64,000 bases of DNA. Source: an uncultured Clostridia bacterium (GTDB taxonomy: Bacteria > Bacillota > Clostridia > Oscillospirales > Ruminococcaceae). Below the pieces are notes generated by a model. The model had not been told where the DNA came from. It did no database searches and saw nothing but the letters and a program-made list of their open reading frames with translations. The stretch is from assembly GCA_947625735.1 (NCBI GenBank), contig CANQPL010000008.1, positions 32,588-96,587 of the forward strand. The letters run 5' to 3'. The translations under genes and the position numbers were made by a program. This document shows positions 9,451 through 17,276 of this stretch, piece by piece; the stretch's first letter is position 1, and the number at the start of each line of letters is the position of its first letter.

Positions 9451-9927
9451 ATGGACTTTGGAAGTGAATTTTTTTCTCCCATAGGCAGACTTCTCATTAA
9501 ATCGGACGGAAAAGCGGTAACCTCTGTCAGCTTTTCCGAAAATACTCCATGCGGCAGAGAATGTGAAGCTTCAATGCTTGCAAAAAAATGGCTGGAAATT
9601 TATTTTTCGGGAAAAGCCCCCGACTTTACTCCACCGCTTAATATAAAAGGTACGCCCTTCCGGGAGCTTATCTGGGGGCTTCTTCTTGAAATACCCTTCG
9701 GGAAAACCGTTACCTACGGTGAGCTTGCGAAAAAAGCAGCGCTTATCATGAAGAAAGAAAAAATGTCCGCTCAGGCTGTGGGCGGGGCTGTGGGACATAA
9801 CCCGATAGGTATCATAATCCCCTGTCACCGTGTCATCGGTGCAGACGGCAGCATGACGGGCTTTGCCTCCGGTGTCGAACGCAAGATATTTCTTCTCGGG
9901 CATGAAAAGAAAATCATCGGGTTATAA
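9451..9927 (+). CDS. ogt: methylated-DNA--protein-cysteine S-methyltransferase
   Basis: The ATG at 9451 is preceded by GGCGGGA; the 21 codons upstream lack a ribosome site and overlap the promoter. The 158-residue protein has the DNA-binding segment FGKTVTYGELAKKA, the Arg-finger region AVGGAVGHNPIGI and the active-site PCHRVIG, with the acceptor Cys at 125. It transfers methyl groups from O6-methylguanine irreversibly to itself. No Ada-type regulatory domain is present. The LysR gene begins 35 bases downstream. Confidence 0.95.
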   Translation: MDFGSEFFSPIGRLLIKSDGKAVTSVSFSENTPCGRECEASMLAKKWLEIYFSGKAPDFTPPLNIKGTPFRELIWGLLLEIPFGKTVTYGELAKKAALIMKKEKMSAQAVGGAVGHNPIGIIIPCHRVIGADGSMTGFASGVERKIFLLGHEKKIIGL

Positions 9928-9961
9928 TGATAACAGGCAGACTAAGGAGAGGTGCAGAGTT

Positions 9962-10903
9962 ATGAATTTGCAGCATTTGAGATATATGGTCGAGGTCGAA
10001 CGTGTAGGCTCAATCACAAAGGCGGCGTCAAATCTTTTTATGGGACAGCCGAATCTCAGCAAAGCCATAAAGGAAGTGGAAAACGAGATAGGCGTTACTG
10101 TCTTTAAACGCAGTGCCAAGGGCGTGATACCCACTCATAAGGGAGAGGAATTTCTTTTATATGCCAAAAATATTCTTCTGCAAATGCAAAAAATAGAGGA
10201 ACTGTATATGCCCGAAACAACAGATACGGCTGTGCTTAAAATCTCAGCTCCCCGGACTGCTTACATTACAGGAGTATTTGCGGAAATAGCTGACCGTATA
10301 CCGCAGGAAAAAAGGCTCAAAGCTGAACTGCATGAAACAAATTCCGTTGAAACCATAAGAAGTATCCTTGAAAGCTCATGCACAATAGGGCTTATCCGTT
10401 ATGATACCGAGGATAAGGAATACTTTATGTCGTATATCAGAGAAAAAAATCTGCACTGCGAAGTGCTGTTCAGGTTTCGCAGCAGAATACTTCTGTCCGA
10501 AAATGACGCACTTGCCGAGCGGGAAACGGTTTCCTTTTCCGACCTTTCGGGATATACAGAAATAGCATACGGGGATAATGAAGTGCCTTATCTCTCCTCT
10601 GATTATGTCCGCAGAACGGATAATGAGCTTACAAACAGAAAAATATTTGTTTATGACCGCAGCAGTCTTATGTACGGACTCAGAACAATAAAAAATTCCT
10701 TTGCGGCAGATGAACCCGTTTCAAAGGAAATACTCGAAAGGACAGGCTTAAAACAGCTTGAATGCAGTGACATTCCGAGGATATATGAAGATATGCTTAT
10801 CCTTTCCCCGTCTGCACGCCTGAGTGACCTTGAAAACAGCTTTATCGTACATCTTAAAGATACTGTATCCGCACTTTCCGAAAAGGAGAGGATCAACAAA
10901 TGA
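9962..10903 (+). CDS. LysR-family transcriptional regulator
   Basis: Starting MNLQHLRYMVEVERVGSITK behind AAGGAGAGGT, the 313-residue protein has the LysR winged helix at residues 1-60 (ITKAASNLFMGQPNLSKAIK, EIGVTVFKRSAKGVIPT). A periplasmic-binding-like effector domain follows (about 90-300). Its TGA overlaps the ATG of the cardiolipin synthase gene (ATGA), so the two are cotranscribed. The effector is unknown. Confidence 0.9.
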   Translation: MNLQHLRYMVEVERVGSITKAASNLFMGQPNLSKAIKEVENEIGVTVFKRSAKGVIPTHKGEEFLLYAKNILLQMQKIEELYMPETTDTAVLKISAPRTAYITGVFAEIADRIPQEKRLKAELHETNSVETIRSILESSCTIGLIRYDTEDKEYFMSYIREKNLHCEVLFRFRSRILLSENDALAERETVSFSDLSGYTEIAYGDNEVPYLSSDYVRRTDNELTNRKIFVYDRSSLMYGLRTIKNSFAADEPVSKEILERTGLKQLECSDIPRIYEDMLILSPSARLSDLENSFIVHLKDTVSALSEKERINK

Positions 10904-12453
10904 TCAGGATACCTTTTCATCGCAGAAAGCTTATCATCAACCGCATAGCCCTTACCGCTTTTTTTCTGCTTTTGCAGATCCTGTGGTTCGTGCTTAATAT
11001 TCTTCTTCTTTCAAAATATTTTCAGGGAATAGACCGTGCCCTTCATCTTCTCAGCCTTGCAGCAGTTATCTACATGGTCTGCAAAGAGGAAAATCCCTCC
11101 TATAAAATAGGCTGGATCATAATTATGCTTGCCTTTCCCATTTTTGGAGGACTTCTGTATCTTTTTGCGGGAGATAAAAAGCCCTCAAAAAAGCTCCATA
11201 AAAGCATTGCATCTACAAAGGAAAAATATATCGTGCAGCTTAACCCCGGCAATGAAGCACTGAAAAAAATCGAAGCAGCCGACAGGCGTGTCTATTCCAC
11301 CTGTAAATATATCCGTGATCTGAGCGGATATGCTCCCTATGACGGAACAAGTGTTGTCTACTATAAGATCGGTGAGGATATGTTTGAGGATATGCTTTCG
11401 GAGATAAAAAAAGCAAAGCATTTTATTTTCCTTGAATCATTTATAATAAGTGAGGGTAAAATGTGGAACAGCATTGCCAAACTGCTGATAGAAAAATCAG
11501 AATGCGGCGTAGAGATACGGATCATCTATGACGACATGGGCTGTGTGGCACTGCTTCCTCCGGGATATTACAAGACCCTTGAAAAGCTGGGAACAAATAT
11601 AAAGTGCCTTGCATTTAATCCTGTGAGTCCCGTACTCTCTATGGTAATGAACAACCGTGATCATCGGAAGATCATGGTAATCGACGGTCACACGGCTTTT
11701 AACGGCGGTATAAATCTGTCTGATGAATATATAAACGTTACCCACCCTTACGGTCACTGGAAGGATACAGGAGTAAAGCTGTGCGGAAAGGCGGCAGTAA
11801 ATTTTACAGAAATGTTTCTGGAGCTGTGGCATACCTTTAAAGATGTGGACGACAAACCCGATCTTACCGCTTTTCTTCCTGAAAAATACGGCACCTTTCA
11901 GGAAAATGACGGATTTGTGCAGCCCTTTTACGATACTCCTCTTGACAGGGAGGCACTCAGTGAAAACATCTATATTGATATTTTAAATCAGGCTCAGAGG
12001 TATGTGTATATTTTCACGCCTTATCTTATACTTGACGACTGCATGAAATCCGCACTCTGCCTTGCGGCAAAAAGAGGTGTGGACGTCAGGATAGTGACCC
12101 CGGGGATACCCGACAAAAAGCCTGTTTACAGACTTACAAGGGCAAATTACAAGCCTCTTATTGATTCGGGCGTCAGAATATTTGAATACAGTCCGGGATT
12201 TATCCATGCAAAGAGCTTTGTCTGTGATGACAAGATCGGTGTTGTAGGAACAATAAATCTTGATTACCGAAGTCTGTTTCTTCATTTTGAATGCGGGACA
12301 TTTATGTACGGCTGCAAAGCAATCGCCGATCTTTATGAGGATCATATGAAAACTATGGAGAAAAGCCGTGAGATCACCTCTGACAATATCGGCAAATATT
12401 ACAGGACGACTATGTTCGATGCCGTTCTGCGTATACTTGCCCCGTTATTGTGA
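10900..12453 (+). CDS. cls: cardiolipin synthase (phospholipase D family)
   Basis: A 517-residue membrane enzyme. Two N-terminal membrane segments (about 17-38 and 49-62, plus a third at 70-90) make up the PLDc_N region, followed by two catalytic HKD motifs. The first is H255-x-K257-x4-D262 in DHRKIMVID; the second is IHAKSFVCDD near residue 430. It condenses phosphatidylglycerol molecules to cardiolipin. It is slightly longer than typical Bacillus ClsA. The start overlaps the LysR stop by 4 bases, so the regulator may control membrane lipid composition (inference). Confidence 0.93.
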   Translation: MIRIPFHRRKLIINRIALTAFFLLLQILWFVLNILLLSKYFQGIDRALHLLSLAAVIYMVCKEENPSYKIGWIIIMLAFPIFGGLLYLFAGDKKPSKKLHKSIASTKEKYIVQLNPGNEALKKIEAADRRVYSTCKYIRDLSGYAPYDGTSVVYYKIGEDMFEDMLSEIKKAKHFIFLESFIISEGKMWNSIAKLLIEKSECGVEIRIIYDDMGCVALLPPGYYKTLEKLGTNIKCLAFNPVSPVLSMVMNNRDHRKIMVIDGHTAFNGGINLSDEYINVTHPYGHWKDTGVKLCGKAAVNFTEMFLELWHTFKDVDDKPDLTAFLPEKYGTFQENDGFVQPFYDTPLDREALSENIYIDILNQAQRYVYIFTPYLILDDCMKSALCLAAKRGVDVRIVTPGIPDKKPVYRLTRANYKPLIDSGVRIFEYSPGFIHAKSFVCDDKIGVVGTINLDYRSLFLHFECGTFMYGCKAIADLYEDHMKTMEKSREITSDNIGKYYRTTMFDAVLRILAPLL

Positions 12454-12455
12454 CC

Positions 12456-12484
12456 TTGACAACAGAAACAGGATATGTTATAAT
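12456..12484 (+). promoter_or_regulatory. consensus sigma-A promoter for the FtsA-like gene
   Basis: TTGACA (12456-12461), a 17-base spacer and TATAAT (12479-12484), 33 bases before the start at 12518. Confidence 0.85.
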
Positions 12485-12517
12485 GTTTTTATAAAATGAT
12501 AGAAAGGACAGAGGTCT

Positions 12518-14611
12518 ATGCCCCGTGTACAAACCACAGAACAGAGCGATGAGGATATTTTCGCCCTTGATATCGGTACAAGAAATGTAGTGGGGATACT
12601 GGGACGCACCGAAAACGGTGTTTTTACCGTGTGCGATGCGGTGACTGTCCCCCATGTCCACAGAGCAATGATGGACGGTCAGATAGAAGATATTGAAGAA
12701 ACTGCAAGAATAGTGCGAATAGTAAAGGAGCGGCTTGAAGAAAAAACAGGCATAACACTAAAAAAAGTCGCCATAGCCGCAGCAGGACGGGCGCTTGTTA
12801 CCAAACGTGTGACCGCTTACCGTGAAACGGACAGCCGTGAACAGCTTACCGACAGCGTATTAAAAAGTCTGGAGCTTGAAGCTGTTTCCAAAGCTCAGAG
12901 CGAGATAGACCGTGAAAGCGGAGAAAAAAGTCTCAGCTTTTATTGTGTGGGACATTCGGTCATAGGCTACAGTCTGGACGATGTACCCATTAAAAATCTT
13001 TTGGGTCACAAGGGCAAAAAAGCATCGGTTGAGCTTATCGCCGCCTTTCTTCCGGGACTGGTAGCGGAAAGCCTTTACACGGTAATGGACATGAGCGGTC
13101 TGGAGGTCATAAGTCTTACGCTGGAGCCTATAGCCGCCATGAATGTAATAATCCCTCCCGAGGTGCGGCTGATAAACATTGCTCTTTGCGATATCGGCGC
13201 AGGCACATCGGATATTGCCGTTTCCCGTGAGGGCAGCATTGTGGCTTACGGTATGGCAACCGTTGCAGGAGATGAGATCACCGAGGAAATAGTACGAAAC
13301 TATCTTGTTGATTTCGATACTGCCGAAAGAATGAAGCTCACTCCTCCCGATGAGGACGTGATCTTTACGGATATTTTAGGCTATGAGCGCACTCTGACGG
13401 GAAAGGAATTTTTTGACAGTCTGTCCCCCGCTGTTGAGCAGCTTGCGGATACTGTGGCAGAAAGTATTATTTCAGCAAACGGCACCGCACCCGCAGCAGT
13501 TTTTCTTGTAGGCGGAGGAAGTCTTATCCCCGGTTTGCAGGAGCTTGTTGCAAAAAAACTCGGTATTCCCGAAACAAGAGCTGCTATCGGAGGAAAACGT
13601 CTCGGAAAGAATATTTCCTCTCCCTTTTCAGGTCCGGAATACGTAACTCCCATAGGTATCGGCATTACTGCCACACTTCAGGCGGGCTATGATTTTTCAA
13701 CTATAACTCTGAACGGAGAAAGAATACGTATTTTTGACACAAAATCCGTTACAGCCGCAGAGCTGCTGATGAATACGGGATATAAGCCTTATCAGATCAT
13801 CGGCAGATCGGGACGTGGACTTACCTTTACCTTAAACGGTGAAAAACAATTTTTCCGGGGAGAGCCGTCAACTCCCGCACAGATAACCATAAACGGCACA
13901 GCCGCAGCTCTTGACCATAAGGTGCGGCAGGGCGATGTTATAGATTTTATTCCTGCTGTATCGGGAGCAAACGCAGCCGTTACGGTATCGGATATTGCGG
14001 GAGAGAGCTTTTCGCACCGCCTGACCGTTGACGGAGAAGTGTTCACATTCGGAAACACGGTAAGAGTAAACGATACGGTGGTATCGGGAGATTATATCAT
14101 TCAGAATTATGACAGCGTGACCATAGAAACTATTGAAACGCTGGGCGATCTTATCCTGTCGCTGCCCTTTGATACAAGCGGTATTATTTTTTACAAAAAC
14201 GGCAGACAGCTAAGAAGCGACTATATTTTAATGGAGCATGACGATCTTATTACCGCAGAGAAAAAATCAGAAACAGGTGAAAATACGCCCAACCGTGCAA
14301 GGGACATTGCATTGATGAGTGAAAGCGCACAAAATCCCGATGATGTGAAAACACCTCAGCCGACTGCACCTAAGGGAGCAATAAGCGTCTATCTCAATTC
14401 AAGGAGAATCACTCTTGAACCTCATAAGGACGGCTCTCCGAATGAATTTCTGGAGCTTATGGCGCTGGCGGATATCGACACATCAGACCCGCCTGCGGGA
14501 GCGGAAATGATACTTACCATAAACGGTGTGAATGCAGGCTTTATTGACCCGTTGAGCGACGGCGATGATGTAGTCATAAAATGGGATACACGCAATGCAA
14601 AAAACAGATAG
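12518..14611 (+). CDS. FtsA/PilM-like actin-fold ATPase with long C-terminal extension
   Basis: A 697-residue protein. The first about 370 residues have the FtsA/PilM layout: phosphate-1 loop FALDIGTRNVVGI, a large SHS2-like insertion, phosphate-2 loop LCDIGAGTSDIAVSREG and an adenosine motif VFLVGGGSLIPGL. The C-terminal 300 residues are beta-rich small domains (LNGERIRIF, TINGTAAALDHKVRQGDVIDF, VYLNSRRITLEPH, LTINGVNAGF), which look like repeated ubiquitin/S4-like or SLBB-like folds. True FtsA is about 420 residues and ends in an amphipathic membrane helix, which I do not see here. It is likely a Clostridia-specific paralogue acting in division or in pilus or envelope assembly. It is monocistronic with its own strong promoter. 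Confidence 0.75.
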   Translation: MPRVQTTEQSDEDIFALDIGTRNVVGILGRTENGVFTVCDAVTVPHVHRAMMDGQIEDIEETARIVRIVKERLEEKTGITLKKVAIAAAGRALVTKRVTAYRETDSREQLTDSVLKSLELEAVSKAQSEIDRESGEKSLSFYCVGHSVIGYSLDDVPIKNLLGHKGKKASVELIAAFLPGLVAESLYTVMDMSGLEVISLTLEPIAAMNVIIPPEVRLINIALCDIGAGTSDIAVSREGSIVAYGMATVAGDEITEEIVRNYLVDFDTAERMKLTPPDEDVIFTDILGYERTLTGKEFFDSLSPAVEQLADTVAESIISANGTAPAAVFLVGGGSLIPGLQELVAKKLGIPETRAAIGGKRLGKNISSPFSGPEYVTPIGIGITATLQAGYDFSTITLNGERIRIFDTKSVTAAELLMNTGYKPYQIIGRSGRGLTFTLNGEKQFFRGEPSTPAQITINGTAAALDHKVRQGDVIDFIPAVSGANAAVTVSDIAGESFSHRLTVDGEVFTFGNTVRVNDTVVSGDYIIQNYDSVTIETIETLGDLILSLPFDTSGIIFYKNGRQLRSDYILMEHDDLITAEKKSETGENTPNRARDIALMSESAQNPDDVKTPQPTAPKGAISVYLNSRRITLEPHKDGSPNEFLELMALADIDTSDPPAGAEMILTINGVNAGFIDPLSDGDDVVIKWDTRNAKNR

Positions 14612-14683
14612 AATTTTTATTATGCTTTTAATATATAATTTAAGAGTAGTTTTTACATATTAAATGAAAGGAGTTTTTGTACA

Positions 14684-15172
14684 TTGGAACGGCGTGATAA
14701 GATCAATTATTATCTTGACATTGCTGAAACTGTTCTTGAAAGAGGGACTTGTCTGAGAAGAAATTTCGGAGCAATTATCGTGAAAAATGACGAGATAGTA
14801 TCCACAGGCTATGCGGGAGCTCCGAGAGGAAGAAAAAACTGCTGCGATCTGGGATACTGTACACGAGAAAATCTGGGTATACCGAAAGGACAGCGGTACG
14901 AGCTTTGCAGAAGCGTTCATGCCGAAGCAAATGCAATTCTGCCCGCCTCCCGTGAGGATACAATGAATGCAGCGCTTTATCTTGCCTGCCATGATGCAAG
15001 GACAGGCGAGCTTTACGGAGATGTTGAACCTTGCGCCATGTGCAAGCGGCTTATTATCAATGCGGGCATAACTACCGTCATTATCCGCAACACTCATGAC
15101 ACATATACCACAATAAATGTACAGAACTGGATAGAGCATGACGATTCGATCGAAGGCTCAGAGGGATATTGA
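14684..15172 (+). CDS. deoxycytidylate (dCMP) deaminase
   Basis: Translation starts at a TTG (14684), preceded by GAAAGGAG. The 162-residue protein has the zinc-dependent deaminase motif H79-A80-E81 and P116-C117-A-M-C120, and the dCMP-deaminase-type Cys-rich insertion GRKNCCDLGYCTREN near residues 50-63. It converts dCMP to dUMP for thymidylate synthesis. The gene is followed one base later by a nucleotidyltransferase gene. Confidence 0.88.
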   Translation: MERRDKINYYLDIAETVLERGTCLRRNFGAIIVKNDEIVSTGYAGAPRGRKNCCDLGYCTRENLGIPKGQRYELCRSVHAEANAILPASREDTMNAALYLACHDARTGELYGDVEPCAMCKRLIINAGITTVIIRNTHDTYTTINVQNWIEHDDSIEGSEGY

Positions 15173-15173
15173 T

Positions 15174-15938
15174 ATGAACGAGGAAATAATAAAGAGCATA
15201 GAATATAAATTATCGGAAATTGAAGAAAAAGAAAATGTAATGATACTTCACTGTGTGGAATCGGGCAGCAGAGCATGGGGATTTCCCTCTCCCGACAGCG
15301 ACTATGATGTGCGGTTTATCTATGTCCGCAGACGTGAGGATTATCTGAAACTCAGAAATATACGTGACGTGATCGAGTGGCAGTTAGATGATACCTTAGA
15401 TATAAACGGCTGGGATCTGCAAAAAACACTCAGACTGCTCTATAAATCAAATCCCACCGTATTTGAATGGAACAGCTCCCCCATAGTTTACCGCACCACG
15501 GCAGAGTGGGCATCACTTAATGATACTATCGGACATTTTTTCGATCCGAAAGCGGGAATGTATCATTATCTGAATACCGCAAAGAGTACTGCTAAAGCAC
15601 ATCTGACAAAGGATAAGGTAAAGCTGAAAAAATATTTCTATGTACTAAGACCGCTTCTTGCGGCAGATTGGATAAGGGAGCGGAAAACACCGCCGCCCAT
15701 GCTGTTTTCAGAGCTGATAAAAACTCAGCTTGACGGCTCTCTTGTTTGCGAGGTAAACAGACTTCTTGAAAAAAAGCTCGTTACCTCAGAGCTGGGAGAA
15801 GGTGAGCATATAAAAGAAATAGATGAATACATCGAAAAAATTTTTGCAAAGCTCAGTGATGAAGCAAAAGCTCTGCCTGCTTTTTCGGCTCCTGATATTG
15901 AAGTGCTTGACAGAGTGTTTATCAATTTACTTTTTTAA
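15174..15938 (+). CDS. RlaP/YcgL-type nucleotidyltransferase
   Basis: The start MNEEIIKSIEYKL (ATG 15174, AGAGGG upstream) lies 1 base after the dCMP deaminase stop. The 254-residue protein has the polymerase-beta superfamily signature ESGSRAWGFPSPDSDYDVRF (GSRAWG-x8-DYD), with helical C-terminal regions typical of PF10127 (predicted nucleotidyltransferase, YcgL/RlaP). The substrate is unknown; family members have been linked to RNA repair by genomic context. Confidence 0.85.
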   Translation: MNEEIIKSIEYKLSEIEEKENVMILHCVESGSRAWGFPSPDSDYDVRFIYVRRREDYLKLRNIRDVIEWQLDDTLDINGWDLQKTLRLLYKSNPTVFEWNSSPIVYRTTAEWASLNDTIGHFFDPKAGMYHYLNTAKSTAKAHLTKDKVKLKKYFYVLRPLLAADWIRERKTPPPMLFSELIKTQLDGSLVCEVNRLLEKKLVTSELGEGEHIKEIDEYIEKIFAKLSDEAKALPAFSAPDIEVLDRVFINLLF

Positions 15939-15950
15939 GGTGATAATTAT

Positions 15951-16718
15951 ATGATAAATGTGTTATTTGCGGGAGATATTGTAGGCAGTCACGGCTGCAA
16001 TTATGCAGAAAAAACCGTAAGAATGTTAAAGAACACGGAGAATATTGACATTGTTATAGTAAACGGCGAAAACTCCGCAGACGGCAACGGCATCACAATA
16101 AAGTCAATGGAGCGGCTTTTTTCCTTTGCCGATGTGATTACCACGGGCAACCACTGCTTCCGCCGCAGAGAAATACTGCCCTTTTATGAATCCTGCGACT
16201 GTCTGCTGCGTCCTGCCAACTATCCGGAGGGCGTTACGGGAAAAGGCGTGTGCATTCTCGACAAGGGGGCGTACAGCTTTGCAGTGATAAATCTTATGGG
16301 TACTGCATTTATGGAGCCGCTGGGAAATCCCTTTGAAAGCATTGACAGGCTGCTTTCCGAGATCCATACTCCCAATATTTTTATAGATTTTCACGGAGAA
16401 GCTACTGCAGAGAAAAAGGCAATGGGCTTTTATCTTGCGGGCAGAGTATCGGCAGTGATAGGTACTCATACCCATGTGCAGACTGCCGATGAAATTATCT
16501 TAAAGGAGCATACAGGGTATATCACCGATGCGGGAATGTGCGGGGCGGAGCTTTCGGTTCTCGGTGTAAAAAGTGAGCTTGCCATTGAAAAGCAGCGGTT
16601 TAAATGCCCCGTAAAGTTTGAGGAGTCGTCAGAATCACCTTTTTTCTGTGGCGTTATATTGCAAATTGACGAAAAATGCGGCAAAGTACACAAAATCAGA
16701 CGCCTTCAAATTAGATAA
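15951..16718 (+). CDS. ymdB: YmdB-family metallophosphoesterase
   Basis: A 255-residue dimetal phosphodiesterase. Conserved motifs run in order: FAGDIVG, VNGENSADGNG, TTGNHCFRRRE, DFHGEATAEKKAMGF, GTHTHVQTADE and YITDAGMCG. B. subtilis YmdB hydrolyses 2',3'-cyclic nucleotides and influences biofilm versus motility decisions. The following gene is spoVS, as in Bacillus, which supports the assignment. It is 13 bases after the nucleotidyltransferase, suggesting one operon from 14684. Confidence 0.95.
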   Translation: MINVLFAGDIVGSHGCNYAEKTVRMLKNTENIDIVIVNGENSADGNGITIKSMERLFSFADVITTGNHCFRRREILPFYESCDCLLRPANYPEGVTGKGVCILDKGAYSFAVINLMGTAFMEPLGNPFESIDRLLSEIHTPNIFIDFHGEATAEKKAMGFYLAGRVSAVIGTHTHVQTADEIILKEHTGYITDAGMCGAELSVLGVKSELAIEKQRFKCPVKFEESSESPFFCGVILQIDEKCGKVHKIRRLQIR

Positions 16719-16741
16719 AACGCAGAAAAATTTATATACTC

Positions 16742-16770
16742 TTGCAAATATTCAAAGTATGCGTTATAAT
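16742..16770 (+). promoter_or_regulatory. promoter for spoVS
   Basis: TTGCAA (16742-16747), a 17-base spacer and TATAAT (16765-16770). It lies between ymdB and spoVS, so spoVS can be transcribed separately. Confidence 0.7.
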
Positions 16771-16817
16771 GAATATGAAACAGGCTTTGCCAATTCAGAT
16801 CGAAAAGGGGTATGACA

Positions 16818-17087
16818 ATGGAATCCTTGAGAGTTTCTGCAAATTCCACTCCAAATTCCGTGGCAGGTGCAATTGCAAGCGTCATGAGGGAACAGGGTGA
16901 GGTGGAAATACAAGCTGTAGGTGCGGGAGCAACAAATCAGGCTGTCAAGGCTGTCGCTATTGCAAGGGGTTATCTTGCACCTGTGGGTATAGATCTTGTA
17001 TGCGTTCCCGAGTTTTCAAGCGTCATTATCAATGATCAGGAACGGACAGCCATAAGGATAGTTTGCTTGGATATAAGATCACTGTAA
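16818..17087 (+). CDS. spoVS: stage V sporulation protein S
   Basis: The 89-residue product begins MESLRVSANSTPNSVAGAIA and shows the near-invariant family segments EVEIQAVGAGATNQAVKAVA, ARGYLAPVGIDLVCVPEF and ERTAIRIVCLD. The ATG at 16818 is 7 bases after AAAAGGGG; the ATG two codons earlier is too close. SpoVS is a small Alba-like protein required for spore coat and septation steps in Bacillus and also present in non-sporulating bacteria. It is followed by two terminators. Confidence 0.96.
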   Translation: MESLRVSANSTPNSVAGAIASVMREQGEVEIQAVGAGATNQAVKAVAIARGYLAPVGIDLVCVPEFSSVIINDQERTAIRIVCLDIRSL

Positions 17088-17093
17088 ATTAAA

Positions 17094-17127
17094 GGCGTGA
17101 GCCTGATGCCCACGCCGATTTTGTTTT
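17094..17127 (+). terminator. terminator after spoVS
   Basis: GGCGTG (17094-17099) pairs with CACGCC (17111-17116) and is followed by a T-rich stretch (ATTTTGTTTTT). Confidence 0.7.
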
Positions 17128-17165
17128 TGGCAGTATTCTTATGATAAATTCGTTTTATAAAAGGA

Positions 17166-17196
17166 CGGGCGTCCCGTAAACAGACGCCCGTTTTTT
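17166..17196 (+). terminator. second intrinsic terminator before the blaR-like gene
   Basis: CGGGCGTC (17166-17173) and GACGCCCG (17183-17190) form an 8-bp stem followed by TTTTTT. It is oriented for plus-strand transcripts and protects the convergent gene at 17277-19520. Confidence 0.85.
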
Positions 17197-17276
17197 ATAT
17201 CCGCTCATAACGTGAGCATAGCCGCAGTCAAGGTCAATATTTTTCAGAATCTTCTTTTCCCGAAACAACTGATTTT

